A model generated the notes under the pieces. It saw only the letters and a program-made list of their open reading frames with translations. It did not search any database and was not told the DNA's origin. A program made the position numbers and the translations under genes. A DNA stretch of 64,000 nucleotides from Pseudomonas grandcourensis (GTDB lineage Bacteria; Pseudomonadota; Gammaproteobacteria; Pseudomonadales; Pseudomonadaceae). The DNA lies in contig NZ_CP150919.1 of the NCBI RefSeq assembly GCF_039909015.1, positions 658,501-722,500 of the forward strand. Direction: 5' to 3'. Below, in pieces: positions 57,357-64,000 of this stretch (position 1 is the stretch's first letter; each line of letters starts with the position of its first letter).

Positions 57357-57836
57357 TTACGGCTTGTGCACGTGCGCTTGCATGGCGTCCGGCGCCTGCT
57401 TCTGCACCGCGACTTCGACCGTCACGTCACCGGACTTCTCGAAGTGCAGCGTCATGGGGAAACGCTTGCCGTCAACCAGCAGGCTGCGGTCCTTGAGGCC
57501 CAGCAACATCACGTGATAGGCCATCGGCGCGAAAGTGACCTCGCCTCCGGCGGGCACTTCCACGCTCGGTACGTGCTGCATTTTCATCATGTCGCCTTGC
57601 ATCACGTGCTCATGCAATTGCGCTTCGCCCGCAATGGGGGTGTCGACGCTGAGCAGGCGGTCGGCGGTCTTGCCTTGATTGTTGATCACGAAATACGCCG
57701 CAACGGTGGGCGCATTGGGTGGCAACTCCTGGGACCACGGATGCGCAATTTCCAGTGCGCCGACCTTGTATTCGTGGGCATTGGCAAAGCAGGCAGGCAG
57801 CAGCAACGCAGCCAGAACGATTAGTTTGTTCAACAT
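57357..57836 (-). CDS. pccA: PCu(A)C periplasmic copper chaperone
   Basis: This is a 159-residue periplasmic Cu(I) chaperone with signal peptide MLNKLIVLAALLLPACFANA. The family metal motif H-X10-M-X21-H-X-M is exact: His75, Met86, His108, Met110. A second potential site is the tail MQAHVHKP. Such proteins hand copper to cytochrome oxidase. CCGGAGAA precedes the ATG. It is the second gene of the copper operon. Confidence 0.93.
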   Translation of the reverse strand: MLNKLIVLAALLLPACFANAHEYKVGALEIAHPWSQELPPNAPTVAAYFVINNQGKTADRLLSVDTPIAGEAQLHEHVMQGDMMKMQHVPSVEVPAGGEVTFAPMAYHVMLLGLKDRSLLVDGKRFPMTLHFEKSGDVTVEVAVQKQAPDAMQAHVHKP

Positions 57837-57884
57837 GGCGGTTCTCCGGAACGATTTAAAAACGCAGTCAATTGCGAGAAAAAA

Positions 57885-58283
57885 TCACACCAGAGGGGAG
57901 GCGCGGGGGTTGAGACTCGGCCATTGCTGGCGCGGTGACGGGCTTTCGAGAGAGGTCGCAGGCAGGCTTCGGTTGGATTCGAAGTGCGCGAAATACAGCT
58001 GTGGCGAATGCCCCGGCAACGCCACCAATGGCGCAGAACCCGAGCAGCACCAGCAATGCTGCATGTTGGAATGATCGTCGTTTTGCGGGGCTTTCTGTTC
58101 AAGGTCCCCGATGGAAATCGCCACCATCCTGGTGCCGCTGGAGCTGCAGAAACTGCCCCACAACAACTGTTCGGCAGGTGAGTTAGCCGTCTGCGCCATC
58201 GCTCCGGACGTCGGCATGGCGAGCATGTTGAACAGCACTGCGAAGCAGGCTATCCAGGCAATTGCGAGCCGTTGTCGGGACAT
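57885..58283 (-). CDS. DUF2946 protein
   Basis: This 132-residue protein has an N-terminal helix (LAIAWIACFAVLFNMLAMPT) and a Cys/His cluster DDHSNMQHCWCCSGSAPLVA, the DUF2946 core. Cysteine also occurs in WGSFCSSSG. It is the first gene of the probable copper operon. A perfect inverted repeat lies 25 bases upstream of its start. Confidence 0.8.
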   Translation of the reverse strand: MSRQRLAIAWIACFAVLFNMLAMPTSGAMAQTANSPAEQLLWGSFCSSSGTRMVAISIGDLEQKAPQNDDHSNMQHCWCCSGSAPLVALPGHSPQLYFAHFESNRSLPATSLESPSPRQQWPSLNPRASPLV

Positions 58284-58307
58284 GGGACAAAATCCGTTTG
58301 GGTGGGC

Positions 58308-58335
58308 GATCAGGCGCGGGCTATTTAGCCTGATC
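58308..58335. promoter_or_regulatory. Inverted repeat GATCAGGC-N12-GCCTGATC, candidate operator of copper operon
   Basis: Perfect 8-base arms lie at 58308-58315 and 58328-58335, 25 bases upstream of the first copper-locus gene. The right arm overlaps a further palindrome CCTGATCAGG (58329-58338). There is no T-run, so an operator is more likely than a terminator. Confidence 0.5.
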
Positions 58336-58393
58336 AGGGCCGATAAGTAAAAAGGCGGCGTGCGGTTTGGTGTCGCAGCACAAAGACGTCAGC

Positions 58394-58717
58394 TCAGTGC
58401 GCACGTACCGCATGTACTTGTATTTCTACTCCAAGCGTAGCGCGAATTACGGCGAATATTGCAGCCAGGTTGTCCATGCTTGGGTTGCCTTTGGCGGACA
58501 ACATTCGATGGAGGCTTTTGCTGGGCTTTGCCGTTTCTTTTGCCAGTTCTTCAAAACCAACGGTGGCGTTGATGAGGTCGCGCAGGATGATCCGCGCCAA
58601 TTCGGGTTCGCCGTTAAGAAACAGAGTAGCAGCCTCATCCAACAGTGCCTGGGCGAACTCGGGATCACGTTGGGCACGCTCGGCAATGGTGTGTTTGTAG
58701 CTTCGGGTGAGCGCCAT
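58394..58717 (-). CDS. Addiction-module antitoxin-like HTH protein (HI1420 type), toxin missing
   Basis: This is a 107-residue protein of the putative addiction module antidote family. It has MALTRSYKHTIAERAQRDPE, then LLDEAATLFLNGEPELARII and a C-terminal Cro-like HTH (VGFEELAKETAKPSKSLHRM; NPSMDNLAAIFAVI). The start at 58717 has GGAGA eight bases upstream. Normally a RelE-like toxin gene lies directly upstream; here only about 25 toxin-like codons are visible, so it appears to be an orphan antitoxin or regulator. Confidence 0.78.
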   Translation of the reverse strand: MALTRSYKHTIAERAQRDPEFAQALLDEAATLFLNGEPELARIILRDLINATVGFEELAKETAKPSKSLHRMLSAKGNPSMDNLAAIFAVIRATLGVEIQVHAVRAH

Positions 58718-58837
58718 GACGTTATCTCCGGTGTCGTACAGTTTTTTCGGGATCGGAACTCGGCTATCAAAGGGGCTGGTTTCGTTGTCCTGTACGTATT
58801 CTTCGAGTGTGATCACAGGCGGCCCTGACGGTAACAA
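58718..58837 (-). pseudogene. Possible toxin N-terminal remnant
   Basis: In frame with the antitoxin, the codons upstream read VITLEEYVQDNETSPFDS. This resembles the N-terminus of HI1419-type RelE-like toxins (EY...G.SPF..W). The rest of a toxin of about 100 residues is absent. The remnant is continuous with the antitoxin frame, so a fused translation from 58837 is formally possible. Confidence 0.4.
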
Positions 58838-58872
58838 ATAGGTTACTTATCATGCAAGCCAATGATCCTGAC

Positions 58873-59598
58873 CTAATGAGCGAAGACCGACAACGCGCCA
58901 AGTGTTTCCTCAGGCGTCAGGAACTCCCGATCAACCCCCGGCAACACCGGCCGCTTCAAAACAATCACCGGCATACCATGCTCACGCGCCACTTCCAGCT
59001 TGGGCTCGGTCGCCGTGCTGCCGCTGTTCTTGCTGATCAGCACATCGATGTTTCGCCGTTCGAACAACTCGCGTTCATCGTCGATCAGGAAGGGCCCACG
59101 TGCGCCGATCACTTCGCAACGCTCGTTGCCCGGATACACGTCCAGTGCGCGAAGGGTCCAGAATTGCTCCGCAGGAATTTCGTCCAGGTGTTGCAGGGGC
59201 TCGCGACCGAGGGTAAACAGCGGTCGACGGAAGGGCTTCAGGGCTTCGATCAGTTCGGCCCAATCGCTGACTTCCCGCCAGTCATCACCCGCCTGGGCTT
59301 GCCAGGCCGGGCGCCGTAGCGCCCAGCAGGGGATGCCGCTCAAGCGCGCGGCGGTCGCGGCGTTCTGGCTGATCCGGGCGGCGTAGGGGTGAGTGGCGTC
59401 GAGCAGCAGATCGATGCCTTCATCGCCAATGAACTGCGCCAGACCCTCGGCACCGCCGTAGCCACCGACGCGAACCTGGCATTGCAGATCCGTCGGCACC
59501 CGACCGACACCGGCCAGGCTGTAGATATGCAGCGGTCCCAGCGTGCGGGCAATGGCCATGGCTTCGGTCACGCCGCCGAGCAACAGGATGCGCTTCAT
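58873..59598 (-). CDS. cobK: Precorrin-6A reductase
   Basis: This 241-residue cytosolic enzyme reduces precorrin-6A to precorrin-6B in cobalamin synthesis, using NADPH. The N-terminal Rossmann-like segment is [59 protein letters not shown] and [20 protein letters not shown] match CobK/CbiJ. Its start overlaps the cbiD stop by four bases. Confidence 0.93.
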   Translation of the reverse strand: MKRILLLGGVTEAMAIARTLGPLHIYSLAGVGRVPTDLQCQVRVGGYGGAEGLAQFIGDEGIDLLLDATHPYAARISQNAATAARLSGIPCWALRRPAWQAQAGDDWREVSDWAELIEALKPFRRPLFTLGREPLQHLDEIPAEQFWTLRALDVYPGNERCEVIGARGPFLIDDERELFERRNIDVLISKNSGSTATEPKLEVAREHGMPVIVLKRPVLPGVDREFLTPEETLGALSVFAH

Positions 59599-60692
59599 TG
59601 AAATGCTCCCGCATGGCCAACGATTCCGCCCTGGCGATCGATGGCGAAGACTTCCACCTGAACCTGTGCCGGCACCACGCTACGGGCAAAATCCAGGGCG
59701 TGCTGACAGACTGCATCACCCAGGGCGACCCCGGCTGCGGCGGCCATGGCCAGTGCCTGCTGGCTGGTGTTGGCCTCGCGGATATTCTGCTGCAACGCCG
59801 CATCGGCGCCGACCTGCGCCGCCCACAGCGCCAGTTGCGGCAGGTCGATGCTCGAATGACGACTGTGCAAATCCATGTGCCCGGCCGCCAGTTTGCTGAT
59901 CTTGCCGAAACCACCGCACAGGCTGAGTTTATCCACAGGTACTTTGCGCAGGTGCTTGAGCACCGCGCCAACGAAGTCGCCCATTTCGATCAGGGCGATT
60001 TCCGGCAGGTTGTAGACCTGGCGCATGGTGTCTTCGCTGGCGTTGCCGGTGCAGGCGGCGATGTGCAGGTAACCGTTGGTTTTCGCCACGTCGATGCCCT
60101 GGTGGATCGAGGCGATGTAGGCTGCACAGGAAAACGGCCGGACGATGCCGCTGGTGCCGAGGATCGACAGGCCACCAAGAATGCCCAGGCGCGGGTTCAT
60201 GGTTTTGAGTGCCAGTGCCTCGCCGTTCTCGACATTGACCGTGACCTCGAAACCGCCGCTGTAGCCGAGCTCGTCGGCCAGTCGGACCAGGTGTTCACTG
60301 ATCATTTTGCGTGGCACCGGGTTGATCGCGGGCTCGCCGACTCCCAGCACCAGCCCGGGCCGAGTCACGGTGCCGACGCCGCGACCGGCCTTGAAGCGCG
60401 TCCCCGGTTCGCTGCTCAGGCGCACCTGGGAGTAGAGCAGGGCTCCGTGGGTCACGTCCGGATCGTCACCGGCGTCCTTGAGGGTTCCCGCTTCGGCGCC
60501 GTCCTCTGTGAGGCGGCAGAACTCCAGGCGCATCTGCACCTGTTTACCCTTGGGCAACACGATTTCCACCGCATCGGTCGATGTACCATCCAGCAGCAGA
60601 CGCGCGGCGGCGAGGCTGGTGGCCGTAGCGCAACTGCCGGTGGTCAGGCCGCTGCGCAGGGGGGCGGGTTGTTCGGCGGTTTCGTCACGCAT
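59595..60692 (-). CDS. cbiD: Cobalt-precorrin-5B C1-methyltransferase
   Basis: This is a 365-residue CbiD-type enzyme that methylates C1 in corrin ring synthesis. Segments are [20 protein letters not shown] at the N-terminus, [20 protein letters not shown] followed by VPRKMI, and [20 protein letters not shown]. It overlaps cobL by eight bases and cobK by four. It stands where the aerobic pathway of some bacteria uses CobF. Confidence 0.94.
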   Translation of the reverse strand: MRDETAEQPAPLRSGLTTGSCATATSLAAARLLLDGTSTDAVEIVLPKGKQVQMRLEFCRLTEDGAEAGTLKDAGDDPDVTHGALLYSQVRLSSEPGTRFKAGRGVGTVTRPGLVLGVGEPAINPVPRKMISEHLVRLADELGYSGGFEVTVNVENGEALALKTMNPRLGILGGLSILGTSGIVRPFSCAAYIASIHQGIDVAKTNGYLHIAACTGNASEDTMRQVYNLPEIALIEMGDFVGAVLKHLRKVPVDKLSLCGGFGKISKLAAGHMDLHSRHSSIDLPQLALWAAQVGADAALQQNIREANTSQQALAMAAAAGVALGDAVCQHALDFARSVVPAQVQVEVFAIDRQGGIVGHAGAFQ

Positions 60693-61896
60693 CGAAGGGT
60701 TTCGTCACGTCCAGCAAGGTAATCGGCAAGGCCTGGCGCCAGGTGTCGAAGTCGCCCAGCGGTTGTGCTTGCGCGATATGAATTCGCGTAAGTTCCCCAC
60801 CGTGTTGCTCGCGCCAGGCCATCAGGGTCATTTCGCTTTGCAGTGTGACGGCATTGGCAACCAGCCGGCCACCGGGTTTGAGTGCGGCCCAGCAGGTATC
60901 GAGCACGCCCTCGCGAGTGACACCGCCGCCGATGAAAATCGCATCCGGCCGCTCAAGCCCGGCGAGGGCCTGCGGCGCGCTGCCGCGAACCAGTTGCAGG
61001 CCGGGAACGCCGAGGGCATCGCGGTTGTGTTCGATCAACGCTTGTCGGCCCGCATCGGCCTCGATGGCCAGTGCGCGGCAAGCGGGGTGGGCGCGCATCC
61101 ATTCGATGCCGATCGAGCCGCTGCCGGCGCCGACGTCCCACAACAGTTCGCCGGGGATCGGGGCCAAGCGCGCGAGGGTGATGGCGCGTACATCGCGTTT
61201 GGTCAATTGGCCGTCGTGCTGGAAGGCGGAGTCCGGCAGGCCGGCCAGTCGCGACAGGCGCAGCGTGTTCGGCTCGGCGATGCACTCGATGGCGATCAGG
61301 TTCAGGTCGGCGATCACAGGATCGGTCCAGTCATTGGCGATGCCGTCGACACGTCGCTCGGCTTCACCGCCCAAATGTTCGAGCACGGTTATCCGGCTCG
61401 GACCGAAACCGCGTTCACGCAGCAGTGCGGCGATGGCGGCGGGGCTGCTGCCGTCGTTACTCAACACCAGCAAGCGCACGCCGCTGGACAATTGCGCGTT
61501 GAGTGCGGCGACGGGACGGGCAACCACCGACAACGTGACCACTTCCTGCAAGGGCCAACCCATTCGCGCTGCGGCGAGCGAGCAGGAAGAGGGTGCGGGC
61601 AGAACAAGCATTTCATCGCTGGATAAATGTCGGGAAAGACTGGCTCCCACCCCGAAAAACATCGGATCGCCACTGGCCAGGACGCAAACGGGTTCTCCCC
61701 GTTTCGTCAAAACGGGTTCAAGGGCGAAAGGACTTGGCCACATTTGCCGTACACCGCGGATGCAGGCTGGCAACAATTCAAGCTGCCGTTGGCCGCCAAT
61801 GATCTGCGTAGCGTTCAGCAGAGCGTGTCGGGCATTTTTGCCAAGCCCCTTGAAGCCTTCTTCTCCAATGCCTACCACTGTCAGCCAGGGGGTCAT
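60685..61896 (-). CDS. cobL: Precorrin-6Y C5,15-methyltransferase (decarboxylating)
   Basis: This is a 403-residue two-domain enzyme. The CbiE-like part is at residues 1-200 ([40 protein letters not shown]). The CbiT-like part is at about 215-400, with SAM site [20 protein letters not shown]. It methylates C5 and C15 and removes the C12 acetate carboxyl. It is the first gene of cobL-cbiD-cobK, divergent from cobG. Confidence 0.94.
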   Translation of the reverse strand: MTPWLTVVGIGEEGFKGLGKNARHALLNATQIIGGQRQLELLPACIRGVRQMWPSPFALEPVLTKRGEPVCVLASGDPMFFGVGASLSRHLSSDEMLVLPAPSSCSLAAARMGWPLQEVVTLSVVARPVAALNAQLSSGVRLLVLSNDGSSPAAIAALLRERGFGPSRITVLEHLGGEAERRVDGIANDWTDPVIADLNLIAIECIAEPNTLRLSRLAGLPDSAFQHDGQLTKRDVRAITLARLAPIPGELLWDVGAGSGSIGIEWMRAHPACRALAIEADAGRQALIEHNRDALGVPGLQLVRGSAPQALAGLERPDAIFIGGGVTREGVLDTCWAALKPGGRLVANAVTLQSEMTLMAWREQHGGELTRIHIAQAQPLGDFDTWRQALPITLLDVTKPFDA

Positions 61897-62034
61897 GCCG
61901 TTCCTCTTCTATCAATCGAAGCCAAATCATCTCGCTGCCGGCCTGTGTCGACCTGTGCGGTTGTGCATCATAGCGCGGTGTGGATTGAATTCGCCTGTGG
62001 CCAGTGTCTGTAAATGTGCTCAGGGCTTATCCGG

Positions 62035-62682
62035 TTAATGGTTCTTTTTCAGGTCGAATCTCTTCATTCTGATTTCGAGTCGTTTGCGTTCCATGAGCGG
62101 TCTTTTGCTTTCGAGTATGTTTTTGTCCAGTTTAAGATAAGCGCGTTGCTGGATGATTTTTGCAGAGTGGTCTTCCATGTCAAAAAATAGAAACCCACTT
62201 TTTTTGATCGTGGTCACTAATTCAAGATTAAAGACTGCGATTTCAAGAAACCCCTTTGAGTCGTAGCGCGTGGGTATTACTTGAAAGCGCTCCCCCAGGG
62301 AACTTTGCTGGTCCAGTGAGTAAAGCGCCGGCTGGTTGGGTTTCAGTGCGTCGAGCGTGTCAATCATGGCGTTTCCTTGACGGCTATCTGGCATGGTTTG
62401 AGCGCTTTGGACCAGAAACTCGGCAATGCTTTTCGAAACAGAGTGTTGAGTGCGGGTGAAGATGGCATCCTGATAAACAGACCAACCGAAAAAATTCAAC
62501 GTCGTAACGTATTCATTCAGCCAGGTTGTCGAGTCGGCGAATCGACTGCCGACCATGTCTGCGGACAGGGTGGCTATCTGTGTGCAATGGGTGAAGTCGT
62601 CGTAATCTTGCAGTGAAAGTTCTTCGGTGCACGAAATAAGGTTGTGGGCGGTCAGTATTCCATTCGTTTTTTCAATGTTCAT
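62035..62682 (-). CDS. Unrecognised protein, W..Y..GW family member 3
   Basis: This is a 215-residue hydrophilic protein without signal peptide or known domain. It shares the layout of the pair at 20677-22215: FTHCTQIATLSADMVGSRFA, then TTWLNEYVTTLNFFGW (W-x3-Y-x7-GW), a helical middle, and a C-terminal half ending KSGFLFFDMEDHSAKIIQQR and AYLKLDKNILESK. I chose the ATG at 62682 because AAAGGAG is just upstream. It is AT-richer than the cob genes and is inserted in the divergent gap between cobL and cobG. Function is unknown. Confidence 0.75.
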   Translation of the reverse strand: MNIEKTNGILTAHNLISCTEELSLQDYDDFTHCTQIATLSADMVGSRFADSTTWLNEYVTTLNFFGWSVYQDAIFTRTQHSVSKSIAEFLVQSAQTMPDSRQGNAMIDTLDALKPNQPALYSLDQQSSLGERFQVIPTRYDSKGFLEIAVFNLELVTTIKKSGFLFFDMEDHSAKIIQQRAYLKLDKNILESKRPLMERKRLEIRMKRFDLKKNH

Positions 62683-62967
62683 TTTTTCTCCTTTGATGTA
62701 GCCGATTTTTTGCTGTTGTTTTTCTTCGGATTGCGGTGAAAAGTACAAGAGTTGGTATGTGGTTTAAATAAGTCGGGTTGGTTGAATTGATTCTTGCTGT
62801 TAGCGTTTTTCGCTGAGTATTCAATTAGAACTTGAGATGGCGGTCAGGCTTGAAGCGAAAAGCCTGGGCCAGGGATCACGCGCTTTTCGTCGTCAACCTG
62901 CCGGGGTTTTTCATCAGGCCGGACAAAGCAGGCATAATGCTGTCCTTCGTCTTGTACCGGTCGTCCT

Positions 62968-64000
62968 GTGAAGTCACGTCAGATACCCAACCGCTTGCGC
63001 CCTTCCGCCTGTCCCGGGTTGTTGCGTGTCGTCCAGGCATTGGACGGTGGTATTTGCCGGATCAAACTCGACGGTGGCGCCATCCGTGCGCAACAGGCAA
63101 TCGCTGTGGCCGATGCCGCCGAGCGTTACGCCAGCGGCGCGATCGAGGCGACCAACCGGGCCAACCTGCAGATCCGCGGCATTGGCAACGAGCAAACAGC
63201 GTTGATCGACAGCCTGCTGGCCACCGATCTGGGGCCGCGCACGGCGGCTGGCGACGATGTGCGCAACCTGATGCTCAGCCCCGGCGCCGGGATCGATCGG
63301 CGCATGCTGTTCGACACTCGCCCGCTGGCCGGGCAGATCCTCGCCACACTGCAAAGCCAGGAAGTGTTCCACGACCTCAGTGCCAAGTTCGCCGTGCAAC
63401 TCGATGGTGGCGAAGACCTGGCGATGCTCGAACATCCCCATGACCTGTGGCTCTCGGCGTTTGAGCAAGATGGCGAGCGACGGTTGGCGTTTGGGCTGGC
63501 GGGATGCCCGACGGACAGTCCCGCCGGTTCGGTTGCATTGGCTGACGGGCACGCTTTGGTGGTCGCGGTCCTTGAGTTGTTCCTTGAACTGGCGCGCCCC
63601 GAGCAGACACGGATGCGCCATTTGCTGGCCGAGTACCCGATCGAGGGCATGCTGCTTCGACTGGCCGAGCGAGTACCGCTGCAAGCCGTTGTCGGTTGGC
63701 AGCGGGTTTCGGGCTCCAGTGATTTGCACATGGGTGCCCATCCCCAGGCTGAGTCCGGTGTTGTCTATGTTGGGGCCGTCCCGCCGCTGGGACGGCTCGA
63801 TCCGACGATGCTGCGGGGGGTGGCACAACTGGCACGGGAGTTTGGTGATTCCAGTCTGCGCTTCACACCCTGGCAAAGCCTGCTGCTGCCCAATGTCCGC
63901 ATGGACAACGCCACCGAAGTCATGGGGCGTTTGCAACGCTTGGGCTTGTCCTGCGAAGCCGATCAGCCATTGTCCCGGTTGATCGCCTGCACCGGTTCCA
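62968..64000 (+). CDS. cobG: Precorrin-3B synthase, N-terminal part (runs off the window)
   Basis: This enzyme, related to nitrite/sulfite reductases, oxidises precorrin-3A to precorrin-3B in aerobic cobalamin synthesis. Reading from GTG 62968 gives RPSACPGLLRVVQALDGGIC, GAIEATNRANLQIRGIGNEQ and SPGAGIDRRMLFDTRPLAGQ. These are the ferredoxin-like half-domain segments of CobG. About 344 codons are visible, and the frame continues past the end. An ATG start is not available nearby. It is divergent from cobL, with the W..Y..GW gene in between. Confidence 0.9.
   Translation, partial: MKSRQIPNRLRPSACPGLLRVVQALDGGICRIKLDGGAIRAQQAIAVADAAERYASGAIEATNRANLQIRGIGNEQTALIDSLLATDLGPRTAAGDDVRNLMLSPGAGIDRRMLFDTRPLAGQILATLQSQEVFHDLSAKFAVQLDGGEDLAMLEHPHDLWLSAFEQDGERRLAFGLAGCPTDSPAGSVALADGHALVVAVLELFLELARPEQTRMRHLLAEYPIEGMLLRLAERVPLQAVVGWQRVSGSSDLHMGAHPQAESGVVYVGAVPPLGRLDPTMLRGVAQLAREFGDSSLRFTPWQSLLLPNVRMDNATEVMGRLQRLGLSCEADQPLSRLIACTGS

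Noticed and set aside
61897..62034. Cobalamin riboswitch near cobL/cobG
   Set aside because: No B12-box-like conserved core was found in either divergent leader.

Overview
The window is a high-GC, densely coded piece of a Pseudomonas chromosome. The fluorescens group is most likely, because the gene content and local orders (amaAB, braCDEFG, ureEFG next to desT, ureD-ureA-mddA-ureB-ureC next to urtABCDE, oprC copper genes, cobK-cbiD-cobL opposite cobG) are Pseudomonas-typical. The intergenic spaces also carry many REP palindromes of the GTGGGAGCGAGC..GCTCGC type. No tRNA, rRNA, CRISPR array, transposase or integrase was seen. This assignment comes from reading the sequence; no database search was possible.

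Layout. 1-5 kb: 5' part of pncB, then L-lysine/pipecolate catabolism (LysR regulator, amaB, amaA). 5-10 kb: branched-chain amino acid ABC transporter braCDEFG. 10-14 kb: an unusual gene-free stretch with repeated DnaA-box-like words, an SDR, a cation efflux protein and an AGE-family epimerase. 14-17 kb: urease accessory operon ureE-F-G-J and desT. 17.5-22.2 kb: a secreted tandem-repeat protein, an AsmA-family protein and two members of an unrecognised protein family. 22-29 kb: LysR/azoreductase/SMR exporter, lipase, DMT permease with AraC regulator, PsiF-like protein, AI-2E family permease. 29-31.8 kb: Hsp70-like protein and cbpA-cbpM. 31.8-37.5 kb: a truncated histidine kinase scar followed by a 1756-residue toxin/effector with LRRs and a NEL-type E3 ubiquitin ligase domain. 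37.5-42 kb: urease structural operon ureD-A-mddA-GNAT-B-C. 42-49.5 kb: a duplicated DUF4329/JAMM-like protein, then the urea ABC transporter urtABCDE. 50-58.3 kb: copper locus (DUF2946, PCu(A)C chaperone, DUF2946, OprC-type receptor, Met/His-rich PepSY protein, FecBCD-like ABC transporter). 58.4-64 kb: an antitoxin without an intact toxin, cobK-cbiD-cobL, a third member of the unrecognised family, and the 5' part of cobG.

How the genes fit together. The strongest theme is nitrogen scavenging. Four operons (braCDEFG, ureEFGJ, ureDA..BC, urtABCDE) each have a sequence matching a sigma-54 -24/-12 promoter in front of the first gene. Two of them also share a TGGTGCG-N14-CGCACCA palindrome upstream. 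This suggests one NtrC-type control circuit over urea import, urea hydrolysis and amino-acid uptake. The second theme is copper: OprC metal ligands, the PCu(A)C motif and Met-rich segments are all visible, and a FecBCD-like importer of unassigned substrate follows on the same strand.

Accessory material sits as single insertions between conserved operons: the NEL toxin, the JAMM-like protein and the three-member W..Y..GW family. The unrecognised family and the effector-like genes are the best candidates for undescribed biology.
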